Assembly: GCA_020635115.1 (NCBI GenBank)
Contig: JACKAK010000011.1
Coordinates: forward strand, 62,001 to 126,000
From: Halobacteriovoraceae bacterium
Lineage (GTDB): Bacteria > Bdellovibrionota > Bacteriovoracia > Bacteriovoracales > Bacteriovoracaceae
Direction of reading: 5' to 3'
DNA: 64,000 nucleotides
How positions within the stretch are numbered: the first letter of the stretch is position 1; every line of letters starts with the position of its first letter. The translations under genes and the position numbers were made by a program. Shown here in pieces: positions 1-9,854 of the stretch. The notes beneath the pieces were generated by a model. That model worked only from the letters and a program-made list of their open reading frames with translations, did no database searches and was not told the origin of the DNA.

Positions 1-2250
1 AATTCAATCAAAATAATCGGTGAAGAGACTCATAACTACGCTCAAGGTTACTTTGTCTATGATTCTAAAAAGTCGGGTTCAACAACAACTTCATATTTGC
101 GTTTTGGGAGTAAACCAATTCGCTCATCATATCTCATCGATAAAGCAAACTTTGTAGCTTGTCATCAGTTTCAATTCTTAGAGAAAATTAATGTACTTGA
201 AAAGGCCGATGAGAATGCAATCTTTTTATTGAATGCTCCCTATTCAAAAGACGAAGTTTGGGATCATCTCCCTAAAGAGATCCAACAAACAATAATTGAT
301 AAAAAGCTAAGATTTTTTATTATTGATGCAATTGAAGTTGCAAAAAAAACAGGTATGGGCCGAAGGGTAAATACCATCATGCAAACTGCTTTTTTTGCGA
401 TTTCAGGAATTCTTCCACAAGAAGAATCTATTTTGAAAATTAAAAAAAGCATTCAAAAAACCTTTAGTAAAAAAGGGGATAAGGTCGTTGAACAAAACTA
501 CTTGGCCGTTGATCAGACGGTAGAAAACATTTTTGAAGTGAATGTTCCAAGCAAAGTTTCAAGTAAACTAGAAACTCCTGATGTCGTATCTGTATTGGCC
601 CCTGACTTTGTAAAAAATGTCTCGGCCGTTATGCTCGCAGGAAAGGGAGATTCTCTTCCTGTTAGTCAACTTCCCTGTGACGGAACTTACCCTACAGGAA
701 CTACTAAATGGGAAAAAAGAAACATCGCAAGTGAAATACCTGTGTGGGATCCAAATTCTTGTATTCAATGTGGGAAATGCGCCATGATTTGTCCGCACGC
801 TGTTGTTAGGATTAAAGTCTATGAAGAAAGTATTTTAGAAAAAGCTCCTACTTCTTTTAGATCTACAAAAGTAAAGGGGAGTGAATTTCCTGAGAAAACA
901 AATTATACTATCCAAGTTGCACCAGAGGATTGTACAGGGTGTGAACTTTGTGTTGAAATTTGCCCGGCAAAAAATAAAGAAGACACGAGCTTAAAAGCAA
1001 TCAATATGACTCCACAATTGCCCATAAAAGAACAAGAAAAAGAAAATTGGGATTTCTTCAGTCAAATTCCAAATTTTGATAGAAATCTAGTTAAAAAGAA
1101 CACAATTAAAGGTTCCCAATTACTGGAACCTCTCTTTGAATTTTCCGGAGCATGTGCTGGTTGTGGGGAAACTCCTTATATAAAAATGGTCACGCAGTTA
1201 TTTGGAGATAGAATGCTCATTGCAAATGCAACAGGTTGTTCTTCTATCTATGGCGGAAACTTACCAACTACTCCCTATACAACAAACAGTGATGGACGTG
1301 GGCCTGCCTGGTCAAATTCTTTATTTGAAGATAATGCAGAATTTGGTTTAGGATTTAGACTCTCAATTGATAAAAAACAAGAACAGGCCAGAGAACTTAT
1401 TTACAAGTATAGAGATGAAATTGGCCCTGAAATAGTCGATCAAACATTACGAGCAACTCAAAAAGATGAAGCAGACATTTATGAACAAAGAGAGCGAGTT
1501 GATAAAATAAGGAAATCTATCCTCTCTTCAACAATTATCGACAAAGATTATATATTAAGTCTTGTTGATTACCTGGTCAAAAAGAGTGTATGGATTTTTG
1601 GAGGCGATGGATGGGCCTATGATATTGGCTATGGTGGATTAGACCATGTTTTGGCCAGTGGAAAAAATGTTAATATTTTAGTACTAGATACAGAAGTCTA
1701 TTCAAATACAGGTGGACAAATGTCCAAATCAACTCCGATGGGAGCTGTTGCAAAATTTGCTGCAAACGGCAGGCCTTTAGGGAAAAAAGATTTGGGACTT
1801 CTGGCCATGAGTTATGGCCATGTTTATGTAGGGAAAATCGCAATGGGTGCAAATGATACACACACTCTAAAAACCTTATTAGAGGCCGAAAAATATGATG
1901 GCCCATCACTCATAATAGCTTATAGCCCTTGCATTGCACATGGTTATAATATGAAATACATGGCCTCTCAACAGAAACTTGCAGTTGAATCCGGACATTG
2001 GCATTTGTATCGATATCATCCTGAAAAATCAGAAGTTGGCGAGAATCCTTTTGAGATGGATTCGAGAAGTCCTCGAAAAACTTTAAATGAATATATGAGT
2101 CAGGAGATGAGATTTAATGTCTTACATAAAATCGATCCTGAAAGAGCAAAAGAATTAACGACAAAGGCCCAACAGCAGGCAAATGATAAATTTAACCAAT
2201 ACAATCGATTGGCCCAAATGACATTTGGTGATAAAAAGCATGAAGAATAA
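1..2250 (+). CDS. nifJ: Pyruvate:ferredoxin (flavodoxin) oxidoreductase, C-terminal two-thirds
   Basis: The reading frame is open from the first base, so the gene starts before the window; 749 codons are visible. The enzyme converts pyruvate and CoA to acetyl-CoA and CO2 and passes electrons to ferredoxin or flavodoxin in the cytoplasm. The first visible residues (YDSKKSG, then SYLRFGSKPI) match the family's gamma domain. A ferredoxin-like domain follows with two 4Fe-4S motifs, CIQCGKCAMICP (about nt 754-790) and CTGCELCVEICP (about nt 931-966). The proximal cluster motif CAGCGETPY lies near nt 1150. The thiamine-diphosphate domain shows GDGWAYDIGYGG and EVYSNTGGQMS between nt 1600 and 1730. 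The internal TTG at 97 is not the start. The dihydroorotate-dehydrogenase-like gene follows after 12 bases, a pairing seen in other genomes. Confidence 0.95.
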   Translation, partial: NSIKIIGEETHNYAQGYFVYDSKKSGSTTTSYLRFGSKPIRSSYLIDKANFVACHQFQFLEKINVLEKADENAIFLLNAPYSKDEVWDHLPKEIQQTIIDKKLRFFIIDAIEVAKKTGMGRRVNTIMQTAFFAISGILPQEESILKIKKSIQKTFSKKGDKVVEQNYLAVDQTVENIFEVNVPSKVSSKLETPDVVSVLAPDFVKNVSAVMLAGKGDSLPVSQLPCDGTYPTGTTKWEKRNIASEIPVWDPNSCIQCGKCAMICPHAVVRIKVYEESILEKAPTSFRSTKVKGSEFPEKTNYTIQVAPEDCTGCELCVEICPAKNKEDTSLKAINMTPQLPIKEQEKENWDFFSQIPNFDRNLVKKNTIKGSQLLEPLFEFSGACAGCGETPYIKMVTQLFGDRMLIANATGCSSIYGGNLPTTPYTTNSDGRGPAWSNSLFEDNAEFGLGFRLSIDKKQEQARELIYKYRDEIGPEIVDQTLRATQKDEADIYEQRERVDKIRKSILSSTIIDKDYILSLVDYLVKKSVWIFGGDGWAYDIGYGGLDHVLASGKNVNILVLDTEVYSNTGGQMSKSTPMGAVAKFAANGRPLGKKDLGLLAMSYGHVYVGKIAMGANDTHTLKTLLEAEKYDGPSLIIAYSPCIAHGYNMKYMASQQKLAVESGHWHLYRYHPEKSEVGENPFEMDSRSPRKTLNEYMSQEMRFNVLHKIDPERAKELTTKAQQQANDKFNQYNRLAQMTFGDKKHEE

Positions 2251-2262
2251 TAGGAGTAAATA

Positions 2263-3255
2263 GTGAAACTACAAACGAGTTATCTAGGTATTGAATTGCA
2301 AAACCCAATTATTGCTTCGGCATGTCCATTAACCAAGGAAATTGAAAACGTTAAGAGGATGGAAGATTCAGGTGTCGCCGCAATTGTTTTGCCCTCATTA
2401 TTTGAAGAAGAAATCACTCATGATCAAGATGCCCTAGATCACTTTCTTGGTTTTACTGAAGGAGTTTCCTTTGAAGCAAATGATTTTTTTCCTGAAACAG
2501 TAGGATACAAAAATTATAAGGGAGAGGAATATCTAACTTGTATAGAACAAATCAAGTCACAAACGAAGATGCCTGTTATAGGGAGTCTTAATGGCAAAAC
2601 AGTTGGTGGCTGGACAGAGTATGCAAAATTAATTGAACAAGCAGGTGCAGATGCCCTTGAGTTAAATATATATGACATTCCTACAAACCCACATCTCTCA
2701 GGTGCTGAAGTTGAACAGAACTATATTGATATTTTAACTTCAGTAAGAAGGGAAGTGAGCATACCTGTGGCCATCAAGGTATCACCTTTTTTCAGTGCAT
2801 TTGCTCATATGGCCAAACGCTTTGAAAAGGCCGGGGCAAATGGTATTGTTTTATTTAATCGTTTTTTAGAACCTGACTATGACTTAGACTATTTAGAACC
2901 ACATTTAAGATTGGACTATAGTACTCGTTATGAAATGAGATTACCTTTACATTGGACGGCCATATTATATGGAGAAACAACATGTTCTTTGGCCGCAACA
3001 AGAGGCATCAAAACTGGCACAGACATCATCAAAATGATCATGGCCGGGGCAGATGTTGTAATGATAGCATCTCTTTTATATCAACAGGGAATTGAGAAAA
3101 TTGCCGACATTTTGTTAGACATTCAAGATTGGATGGAAATTAATGAATATGATTCTATTTCTCAAATGAAAGGGTCAATGAGTTATCGGAAAGTGAAAGA
3201 TAAATCTGCCTTTGAGAGAGCAAATTACATGAAGCTTTTAAGAAGTCACGAATAA
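2263..3255 (+). CDS. Dihydroorotate dehydrogenase-like FMN protein
   Basis: The protein is 330 residues and looks like a TIM-barrel flavoprotein of the dihydroorotate dehydrogenase-like group found beside nifJ, rather than the pyrimidine enzyme PyrD. The N-terminus (LGIELQNPIIASACPLT) and the phosphate-binding end (GADVVMIASLLYQQG) are typical. It starts at GTG 2263, with TAGGAG seven bases upstream, and very likely shares a transcript with nifJ. The usual proposal is an electron-transfer or oxidoreductase role linked to the pyruvate enzyme; the substrate is unknown. The family call is firm, the role is inference. Confidence 0.85.
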   Translation: MKLQTSYLGIELQNPIIASACPLTKEIENVKRMEDSGVAAIVLPSLFEEEITHDQDALDHFLGFTEGVSFEANDFFPETVGYKNYKGEEYLTCIEQIKSQTKMPVIGSLNGKTVGGWTEYAKLIEQAGADALELNIYDIPTNPHLSGAEVEQNYIDILTSVRREVSIPVAIKVSPFFSAFAHMAKRFEKAGANGIVLFNRFLEPDYDLDYLEPHLRLDYSTRYEMRLPLHWTAILYGETTCSLAATRGIKTGTDIIKMIMAGADVVMIASLLYQQGIEKIADILLDIQDWMEINEYDSISQMKGSMSYRKVKDKSAFERANYMKLLRSHE

Positions 3256-3346
3256 AAAAACGATGCTTTTTATTTAATATCATCCAAATCCTACAGAATG
3301 TGTTTTTGGCCTGAATTAAAATGTTCTTGTTAGGGGTATTCTTTGT

Positions 3347-3352
3347 TATAAA
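3347..3352 (+). promoter_or_regulatory. -10 box TATAAA five bases before an ATG (possible leaderless start)
   Basis: TATAAA at 3347-3352 is followed by five bases and the ATG at 3358, with no Shine-Dalgarno between. A weak TTCTTG lies 17 bases upstream. Transcription would begin close to the A of the start codon. Several genes at 42-45 kb show the same layout. Confidence 0.35.
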
Positions 3353-3357
3353 ATCTC

Positions 3358-4917
3358 ATGCGTTCGATTATCCTTTGCCTTATATTCTCATCCCTTTACG
3401 CGGCAATACCTCCAGAGTTTTGTGAAAAGAAATTACTTGAAAATCATAAAGTTTCAGTACTCAAGACGATTGGATCTCAAAAAGGTTTAAGTTTACTTAT
3501 TAAGAATATATTTAATTTGAATAAAACACACGAAGTATTGGGGGTTGAAACTGGTTTTGAAGGTCAATTTTTAATTGATGTAATAAGAAATGAATTTACT
3601 CAGCAAATGTTCGACTTTCAAAAAAAGGATATTGATTATCTTCACTTCCTTTATGAAAAGTATCGTGAATTAAAATCTAAAAATTGCCTTTCTAGTAATC
3701 TTAAAGCTCTAGATGAAGAACTTAAAATTTTGATCCAACCTAATCAATTTCGTACGGACAATCAGATTGAGAAAATACTAGCTTTTCTTTATATAGAAAA
3801 TAGATTTGATGAGTTTCATGACTTCTATGACTTACTGATGAGTGAGAATCATTTTGTTGATCTTTCAGAAATTAATCGACTAGCTTTAAAAGTAGGTCAA
3901 GCAGAGTTTTTCTATCATAATATTCAGGTTGGAGCACTTTCTGATTATCTACAATATAATATTGGTGATTTTTTGGTCAGAAATCCGAAAGAATTCATGA
4001 AATATTTAAAAAGTTTAGAAGAGACAGGAAAAGAAGTTAAACATTATCTTATCGGAGAAATACTTTCTCAAATGGTTATGGATAGAAACTATTACGCCCT
4101 TTTGAATTTATTTTACAGATTCAATTTTCCTGTAAATGATCTCTATCATTTTTCTCATGCTCGTGAATCAGGTTTGAATTTAAATATATTTGATAAAAAT
4201 ACACTTGCCGACTTTGCGTCTGCTCATATTCAATATTTGGATGAAGAAATTCAATACGCTTCAACGAAAGATCTCCCAGAAATAAAAGAATTGCTACCTA
4301 TTTATGAAAGGAAAAGAGGTGAATTACAATCAATTTTAACTTTGATCCAATCTTTTAATGGACGTCGGAAAATAAATATAATTCCAACTCAAAATGAAAT
4401 ACAACTACTTTCCAATGAAGTTTTAGATTATGTTTTTATAAGATTTGATTATGTATTTAATTATTTAATTAGAGGAGAGAAGTGGGAATTATTATTTTCA
4501 ATTCTTCGCAAACAGACAAATTGGCATAAAAATAAAAAACCTCACCCTCAAAAATTTAATTCATTTATCCTTTTTCTTAATCAACATGGAACAACAAAGG
4601 CAGCAATTGAATTGCTTAAACAGATAAATCCCTATTTTAAGTTAATAAGTTTGCCTGATATATTTTATCAAAATATTTTTCATCATGAATTAGATAAAGA
4701 AGATCTTTTAACTAGAGAATTATTTTTTGTTCATTTATTTAATGAAAAAAAATATGACGAAATTGCTTCATTCATAAACAGGGGACTCAATTTAAAAAGT
4801 CCACGAACCTTAAAAATTGTAGATCAAAGGATTAATCATCTATGGAAAGAATCAAAGGATCCTAATAAAGCTCGTATACTTAATTCCTTGGAACGTTTAA
4901 AAAGTTTACTTAAATAA
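3358..4917 (+). CDS. Exported protein of unknown function (519 aa)
   Basis: I do not recognise the family. The N-terminus (MRSIILCLIFSSLYAA) is a short Sec signal peptide, so the protein is probably periplasmic. The remainder is rich in Lys, Asn, Phe, Tyr and Leu and looks mainly alpha-helical with no membrane segment; a helical-repeat scaffold is possible but I see no clear repeat. The gene stands alone, about 100 bases after the nifJ pair and 100 bases before the ClpB-like gene. The ATG has no ribosome binding site and sits five bases after a -10-like box, so the message may be leaderless. Confidence 0.75.
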   Translation: MRSIILCLIFSSLYAAIPPEFCEKKLLENHKVSVLKTIGSQKGLSLLIKNIFNLNKTHEVLGVETGFEGQFLIDVIRNEFTQQMFDFQKKDIDYLHFLYEKYRELKSKNCLSSNLKALDEELKILIQPNQFRTDNQIEKILAFLYIENRFDEFHDFYDLLMSENHFVDLSEINRLALKVGQAEFFYHNIQVGALSDYLQYNIGDFLVRNPKEFMKYLKSLEETGKEVKHYLIGEILSQMVMDRNYYALLNLFYRFNFPVNDLYHFSHARESGLNLNIFDKNTLADFASAHIQYLDEEIQYASTKDLPEIKELLPIYERKRGELQSILTLIQSFNGRRKINIIPTQNEIQLLSNEVLDYVFIRFDYVFNYLIRGEKWELLFSILRKQTNWHKNKKPHPQKFNSFILFLNQHGTTKAAIELLKQINPYFKLISLPDIFYQNIFHHELDKEDLLTRELFFVHLFNEKKYDEIASFINRGLNLKSPRTLKIVDQRINHLWKESKDPNKARILNSLERLKSLLK

Positions 4918-4935
4918 ATTTTCATCGTTTAGATA

Positions 4936-4964
4936 TTGACATTATTTATAGCACTCCCATCTTA
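4936..4964 (+). promoter_or_regulatory. Heat-shock (sigma-32)-type promoter before the ClpB-like gene
   Basis: TTGACA at 4936-4941 is followed by 14 bases and CCCATCTTA at 4956-4964. This resembles the RpoH pattern (CTTGAA, 13-15 bases, CCCCATnT) better than the vegetative one, because no good -10 lies 17 bases from the TTGACA. A short inverted repeat (ACTCCC, then GGGAGT at about 4973-4978) overlaps the downstream part. A heat-shock promoter fits the chaperone gene that follows. Confidence 0.5.
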
Positions 4965-5017
4965 TGGTTAGAGGGAGTTGTAAAAATATAACTCATGAAA
5001 TTTGAAGGAGTTAAGCT

Positions 5018-7363
5018 ATGAATAATTTTGATCAATCGGTAATGGGTGCCCTTAGTGTTGCTCAAACAACAGCTGTTGATAGAAAGCATACAGAATTAGC
5101 ACCAGAACATCTTTTGTGGGGATTAATTAATACTCCGCAGACAGTTTCGAGTAAGAAGTTAAAAAAATATAAGAATTTTACAAAGTCACTTTTGGATAAG
5201 TTGCCCGAATCAACACGCTCTATAAATATGGATCAACTTAGACCGTCAAGCAAGCTTTCAGAGTGGCTAACGCGAGCTTCATCTGAAGCAATTCAGGCCG
5301 GGAGACAAGATGTAGGAGAGGCCGATTTACTAAAGTTTTTAAAGAAATTTATTCCTCAATTAGAAGTAGATTTTATGGACATTTTTAACCAAGATGAAGA
5401 AGAAAATGAAGTCCCTCATTTTCTGACTAACCTCAATCAACTTGCCGAAAGTGGAAAATTAGATCCCGTTATAGGAAGAACTAAAGAAATTAGGGCCGTA
5501 ATGGAAATTCTTGGTAGAAGAGGTAAAAACAATCCTGTTCTCGTTGGACCTGCTGGAGTAGGGAAGACTGCGATCGTTGAAGGTCTGGCCGAATCAATTG
5601 TCAAAGGTAATGTTCCTGATGTTCTTCAGGGGAAAATAGTTTATTCTCTTGATATGGGTGCTCTTATGGCCGGTACGAAATATCAGGGCGAATTTGAGGA
5701 AAGAATTCAGGCCCTCTTAAAATTTATTAAGGCCAAGGCCGCTGATTCTATTCTCTTTATTGATGAAATGCATCAGCTAGTTGGTGCAGGTAAAACCAGT
5801 GGCGCTATGGATGCTGCGAATTTATTAAAACCTGCTCTGGCCAGAGGTGAGCTCAATTGTGTAGGTGCAACCACTCCGGAGGAATATCAAAAATATATTT
5901 TAGGTGACTCTGCCCTTGACCGAAGATTTAGACCTGTACCAGTTAATGAACCTTCAAAAGAAGATGCGATTGAGATTTTGATGGGTATTCGAGAAAAACT
6001 AGAAATCCACCATGGAATTAAAATTTCAGATGAGGCCATTTATAATTCGGTAATTTTATCAACCCAATATATTACAGATAAAAATCTACCTGATAAGGCG
6101 ATTGACTTGGTTGATGAGGCCTGCTCAGCTATGAAACTTTCAGCTGAGGCAATGCCAGCAGATCTTGCAGAATTAGAGGCCGAAATTCGTTCGAAAAAAA
6201 TATTAGCTGAGGTTGATAAGAAAGATAATCAAATCAAAAAAGATATTGAAAAATTATCAAACGAGTTTGAACTAAGGAAAAAACAATGGGAAGAAGACGT
6301 CCTAAAACTTAAAAGGGTTTCAGAACTTAAAAACCAAATTGATAAGTTGAAATTTGATCTCGAACAAGCTGAGAGAAAACAAGACTATGAAACTGCTTCG
6401 AAAATCAAGTATTCTCTACTTCCTGAAGTTCAGGCACAAGTTGAAAATACACAACACGATTGGATCTTGAAGTCTGAAGATATAGCAAAAGTTATCTCTA
6501 GACAAAGTGGAATTCCAATTGAAAAGATTTTAAAATCTGAGCAAGATAAGATTTTAAATTTAGAAAGTTATTTAAAACAAAATGTCTATGGACAAGACGA
6601 GGTCCTCCATGAAATCTCTCAAACCTTAATAACCTCTCATGCTGGATTATCAGATGAATCAAGACCACTTGGCTCTTTTATGCTTAAAGGCCCAAGTGGA
6701 GTAGGGAAAACTGAGACGGCCAAAACAATATCTACGTTTTTATTTAATACACCAAACAACCTGATCAGATTAGATATGAGTGAGTTTTCAGAACAACATT
6801 CAGTTGCTAAACTAATTGGTGCTCCAGCAGGTTATGTTGGATATGATGAAGGGGGGATACTAACCGAGGCCGTTAGAAAAAAACCATATTCCGTAATTTT
6901 ATTTGATGAAATAGAAAAGGCTCACCCTAATTTTTCTGATATTCTTCTTCAGATTCTTGATGATGGAAGACTGACAGACAATAAAGGAAGAACTATTGAT
7001 TTTAAAAATACAATTATTCTCCTTACTACGAATTCAAAAAATCCAGAATTTGATTTCAAACCAGAAGTTCTTGGAAGGCTTGATGCTATTTGTGAATACA
7101 AACCTTTGGATAAGAGTGTAATGAAATCACTTATTGATAAGCAGGTTAAATTACTCAATGAGAGATTAAAATCTAAGCATGTACAAATCAAACTTGATAA
7201 AAAATCTTATGAAAAATTAACAGAACTTGGTTATGACGAGCGTTATGGTGCGAGACCATTACAATCTCAATTTAATAAGCATATAATACGTCCACTTTCA
7301 CACAAATTGCTTAAGGGTGAATTGTCCGAGGGGGATGTTGAAATTTCTTGGGATAATTTATAA
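5018..7363 (+). CDS. ClpB-like AAA+ protein disaggregase (Hsp100)
   Basis: This 781-residue protein is a two-ring Hsp100 ATPase that threads proteins through its pore. It has a Clp N-domain (about 1-140), a first AAA+ module with Walker A GPAGVGKT (about 177), pore loop KYQGEFEER and Walker B ILFIDEMH, then a second module with Walker A GPSGVGKT (about 558), GYVGYDEGG and Walker B VILFDEIEKAH. A coiled middle segment (about 390-490) includes a ClpB-like stretch (ETASKIKYSLLPEVQ) but is shorter than in classical ClpB of about 860 residues. The ClpP-binding loop (IGF/IGL) of ClpA is absent: the chain runs directly from TTNSKNPEF to FKPEVLGRLD. It therefore looks like a stand-alone disaggregase. 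GAAGGAG precedes the ATG, and a hairpin terminator follows. Confidence 0.88.
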   Translation: MNNFDQSVMGALSVAQTTAVDRKHTELAPEHLLWGLINTPQTVSSKKLKKYKNFTKSLLDKLPESTRSINMDQLRPSSKLSEWLTRASSEAIQAGRQDVGEADLLKFLKKFIPQLEVDFMDIFNQDEEENEVPHFLTNLNQLAESGKLDPVIGRTKEIRAVMEILGRRGKNNPVLVGPAGVGKTAIVEGLAESIVKGNVPDVLQGKIVYSLDMGALMAGTKYQGEFEERIQALLKFIKAKAADSILFIDEMHQLVGAGKTSGAMDAANLLKPALARGELNCVGATTPEEYQKYILGDSALDRRFRPVPVNEPSKEDAIEILMGIREKLEIHHGIKISDEAIYNSVILSTQYITDKNLPDKAIDLVDEACSAMKLSAEAMPADLAELEAEIRSKKILAEVDKKDNQIKKDIEKLSNEFELRKKQWEEDVLKLKRVSELKNQIDKLKFDLEQAERKQDYETASKIKYSLLPEVQAQVENTQHDWILKSEDIAKVISRQSGIPIEKILKSEQDKILNLESYLKQNVYGQDEVLHEISQTLITSHAGLSDESRPLGSFMLKGPSGVGKTETAKTISTFLFNTPNNLIRLDMSEFSEQHSVAKLIGAPAGYVGYDEGGILTEAVRKKPYSVILFDEIEKAHPNFSDILLQILDDGRLTDNKGRTIDFKNTIILLTTNSKNPEFDFKPEVLGRLDAICEYKPLDKSVMKSLIDKQVKLLNERLKSKHVQIKLDKKSYEKLTELGYDERYGARPLQSQFNKHIIRPLSHKLLKGELSEGDVEISWDNL

Positions 7364-7367
7364 AAAG

Positions 7368-7388
7368 GGTGCCAATAGGCACCTTTTT
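7368..7388 (+). terminator. Rho-independent terminator after the ClpB-like gene
   Basis: The stem GGTGCC (7368-7373) and GGCACC (7378-7383) has the loop AATA and is followed by a run of T. A flanking A run lets it also serve the convergent minus-strand gene ending at 7399. Confidence 0.8.
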
Positions 7389-7398
7389 TATCTGTTTT

Positions 7399-8718
7399 TT
7401 AATTAAAAATAAGTAATGTTTCACAACCTTTGTTAGGGCCTTCACTTTTTAAAATGATTTCTCCTCCATTACTTTGCATGAAATTTGCACAACTATGGAG
7501 CCCGAAACCAGATCCTCTAAGTTTTGTAGAAAAGCCAAAATTAAATATTTTATTTTTTTCACTTGGTTCAATACCACAACCATTATCTTTCACTTTCAAA
7601 ACACATTGATTGTGGAGAGTATCAAGTTCTGAAGTGATTTCAATCTTGAAAGAATTGAAGTTCGGATCTTTTTCCTTTCTTTCTAAAATTGCATCTACTG
7701 CATTTATATAAATATTAGATAATGTTTGAGATAAACCAATTTTTTCAATTTTAACTATTACAAGAGGATCTACATTGAGATTGACGTCAATATTATGCTT
7801 TTGAATCCGCTCTTCGTGAATCATTAAACAGTTGAGGACAATTTCTTTAAGATTTAAATCCACTTTCTGTTTATCTTTGAAATTAGCATATTTTTGTTGT
7901 GAACTTATGATGTCACTAACGTGTAAACATCTTTTTCTAACATAGTTATTGTTTTCAGTGTTATCTTTTTCAAATACTCTGTATTCCAAAAGTAATTCAT
8001 TTAGCATTGATATAATTTTAGAATTTTCATTGCCTAATGAAATATTTTGTTTGTTAATGTGAGAGATTAGTTTTTCAAATAGTGAATTGTTAAACTCCAA
8101 TTTCTCTCGATTTTTAGTACTTGAAATTCTTCCCATAATTGAAGTAAGTACATTCCCAATATTATGAAGCACGGAAACCGCATTCTCAGCAATTCCCTCC
8201 TTGTATGCACTTTCAATCAATTGGTCTTTCATGTCTTTTATTTTTTGCTCACGTTTTCTAATCTCAGTTAAATCTTTGATGGAGAAAATGAATTCATCAT
8301 TTCCTTTATTTCGTTTCATTTTTACAATATCAATATTTACAGGTAATGTAGACTTCTCCCCAGATATGAGGAAACATTCAATTTCAATATTGGTATTATA
8401 TTTTTGCGACAATATTTTTTTCATAAAGTCTTCATTTGAAGGAGTACTTATAAAATTTTGAATTCTTAAATTGATTGCTAGTTGCTTAATATTTAACATT
8501 TCATTAGCATAAGAATTTGTGAAAACTATAGTTCCATCCTCTTTTGTCACGATAACACCAATTCCAATCGTGTTAAATATTTTTGTCGTGTAATTATAGT
8601 TTTCAAATAGCTTACGCGTATGACTCTCTAGATCTTCTTCAAGTTTCAATCTTTTTGAACGTTCTAACTCAATTTGTTCCTTTAAATCTTTAATTAATTT
8701 ATTTTCAAGTGAAATCAT
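7399..8718 (-). CDS. PAS-domain sensor histidine kinase
   Basis: A cytoplasmic kinase of 439 residues. An N-terminal coiled coil (about 1-45) leads into a PAS domain (IGIGVIVTKEDGTIVFTN, about 50-165), then a dimerisation helix with the phospho-acceptor His in SVLHNIGNVLTSI, a variant H-box known from kinases with a VLHNxGN motif. The HATPase domain shows the N-box NIYINAVDAI and the G-boxes DNGCGIEP and GSGFGLHS. There are no membrane segments. Its ATG overlaps the stop of the receiver-kinase gene upstream by four bases (ATGA), so the two are translationally coupled and probably act in one phosphorelay. The input signal is not known. Confidence 0.88.
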   Translation of the reverse strand: MISLENKLIKDLKEQIELERSKRLKLEEDLESHTRKLFENYNYTTKIFNTIGIGVIVTKEDGTIVFTNSYANEMLNIKQLAINLRIQNFISTPSNEDFMKKILSQKYNTNIEIECFLISGEKSTLPVNIDIVKMKRNKGNDEFIFSIKDLTEIRKREQKIKDMKDQLIESAYKEGIAENAVSVLHNIGNVLTSIMGRISSTKNREKLEFNNSLFEKLISHINKQNISLGNENSKIISMLNELLLEYRVFEKDNTENNNYVRKRCLHVSDIISSQQKYANFKDKQKVDLNLKEIVLNCLMIHEERIQKHNIDVNLNVDPLVIVKIEKIGLSQTLSNIYINAVDAILERKEKDPNFNSFKIEITSELDTLHNQCVLKVKDNGCGIEPSEKNKIFNFGFSTKLRGSGFGLHSCANFMQSNGGEIILKSEGPNKGCETLLIFN

Positions 8719-9854
8719 TGTTCCTCCGGAAAAATTAATTTAAAACATGTACCAACATCTATTTCCGAATACACATCTATCGTGACTCTAGAATAATCCA
8801 ATATTTTTTTTACAATATGCAGGCCTAATCCTAGACCTTGTATATTGTGATGATCAGTTTCGGCCCGTTCAAATACACTGAAAATATTTTTCTGTACTTC
8901 TTCACTCATCCCAATTCCAGTGTCCTGAATATAAATAAAACTCTTTCCCTCATGCTGTCCATTGCCAAGTATGATTTCACCAGAAGGAGTGAATTTTATT
9001 GCGTTTTGGATAAGTTGATTAATACATTCCCTTATCCCATCTATAGAACTAGTTACATGAATTGAATTATCACAGTGAATTTTTAACTCTAAATCTGAAT
9101 TCATTAGTGGTTTGTAATTTTTGTATAAATCTAAAATGAGATCTTTTGTATCTATAGATTGTTTTGTTTTAAAAATTTCGGATTTCTCTATGGCCATGCA
9201 TTTTATTAGATCATCAATCAATGAATTCAGGTATTTTGCCGATGAATGTATATTCATTGAACATGATCTTATTTCTTCATCTAAATTCTCACCTAAGATG
9301 AGCTGATTAAAACCTAGAATCGAAGATAATGGAGTTTTTAATTCATGTGTTACTGAAGATAAAAAGCGATCTTTGATAACTTCACTGTCATATTTTTTAG
9401 ATAATGAAAGTGCAAATTGTTGAATCTCTTGATTATCAAAAGGTTTTTTCAAGTAAAGAAGTTTATCTGGACGGCCGACATAATCAACTACTTCTTTAAG
9501 TGATGTATCAGAATAGGCCGTTACAATCACAATCTCAATATTGTTATCTAATTCCCTAATCTTTTTAGCTGTTTCTTGCCCGTTAATCCCGGGAGGCATT
9601 CTCATATCTATGAAAACAACTTTTACTTTATCAAAACTTTCAGAGTATTTTTTTACAATATTTACTCCTTCCTCTCCTTGTGATGCCACTAGAACTTCAA
9701 ATTCTTCTTCTTTTGATGTTTCTATAATACTACTTTCTCCAAAAATCTCACTTGCCAACTTATCAAGTTTATTATTTTGCATTTGTGGCATAAAAATATT
9801 TTTATATGAACTTAAAATCTCAGGTTCATCATCTATAAATAGAATCTTATTCAT
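8715..9854 (-). CDS. Hybrid: N-terminal receiver plus histidine kinase
   Basis: I start this 379-residue protein at ATG 9854, because AAAGGAG precedes it and the receiver begins at once (MNKILFIDDEPEI); an upstream in-frame extension would lie inside the neighbouring coding sequence. A receiver domain (about 1-140) has the acidic pair DD, phospho-acceptor Asp in VFIDMRMP and Lys in YLKKPF. A HisKA helix with HELKTPLSSILG and an HATPase domain (DTGIGMS, GLGLGLHI) follow. There is no membrane segment. It overlaps the upstream response regulator by eight bases and the downstream PAS kinase by four. An order of receiver first and kinase second suggests it is controlled by phosphotransfer from a partner. 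Confidence 0.9.
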   Translation of the reverse strand: MNKILFIDDEPEILSSYKNIFMPQMQNNKLDKLASEIFGESSIIETSKEEEFEVLVASQGEEGVNIVKKYSESFDKVKVVFIDMRMPPGINGQETAKKIRELDNNIEIVIVTAYSDTSLKEVVDYVGRPDKLLYLKKPFDNQEIQQFALSLSKKYDSEVIKDRFLSSVTHELKTPLSSILGFNQLILGENLDEEIRSCSMNIHSSAKYLNSLIDDLIKCMAIEKSEIFKTKQSIDTKDLILDLYKNYKPLMNSDLELKIHCDNSIHVTSSIDGIRECINQLIQNAIKFTPSGEIILGNGQHEGKSFIYIQDTGIGMSEEVQKNIFSVFERAETDHHNIQGLGLGLHIVKKILDYSRVTIDVYSEIDVGTCFKLIFPEEQ

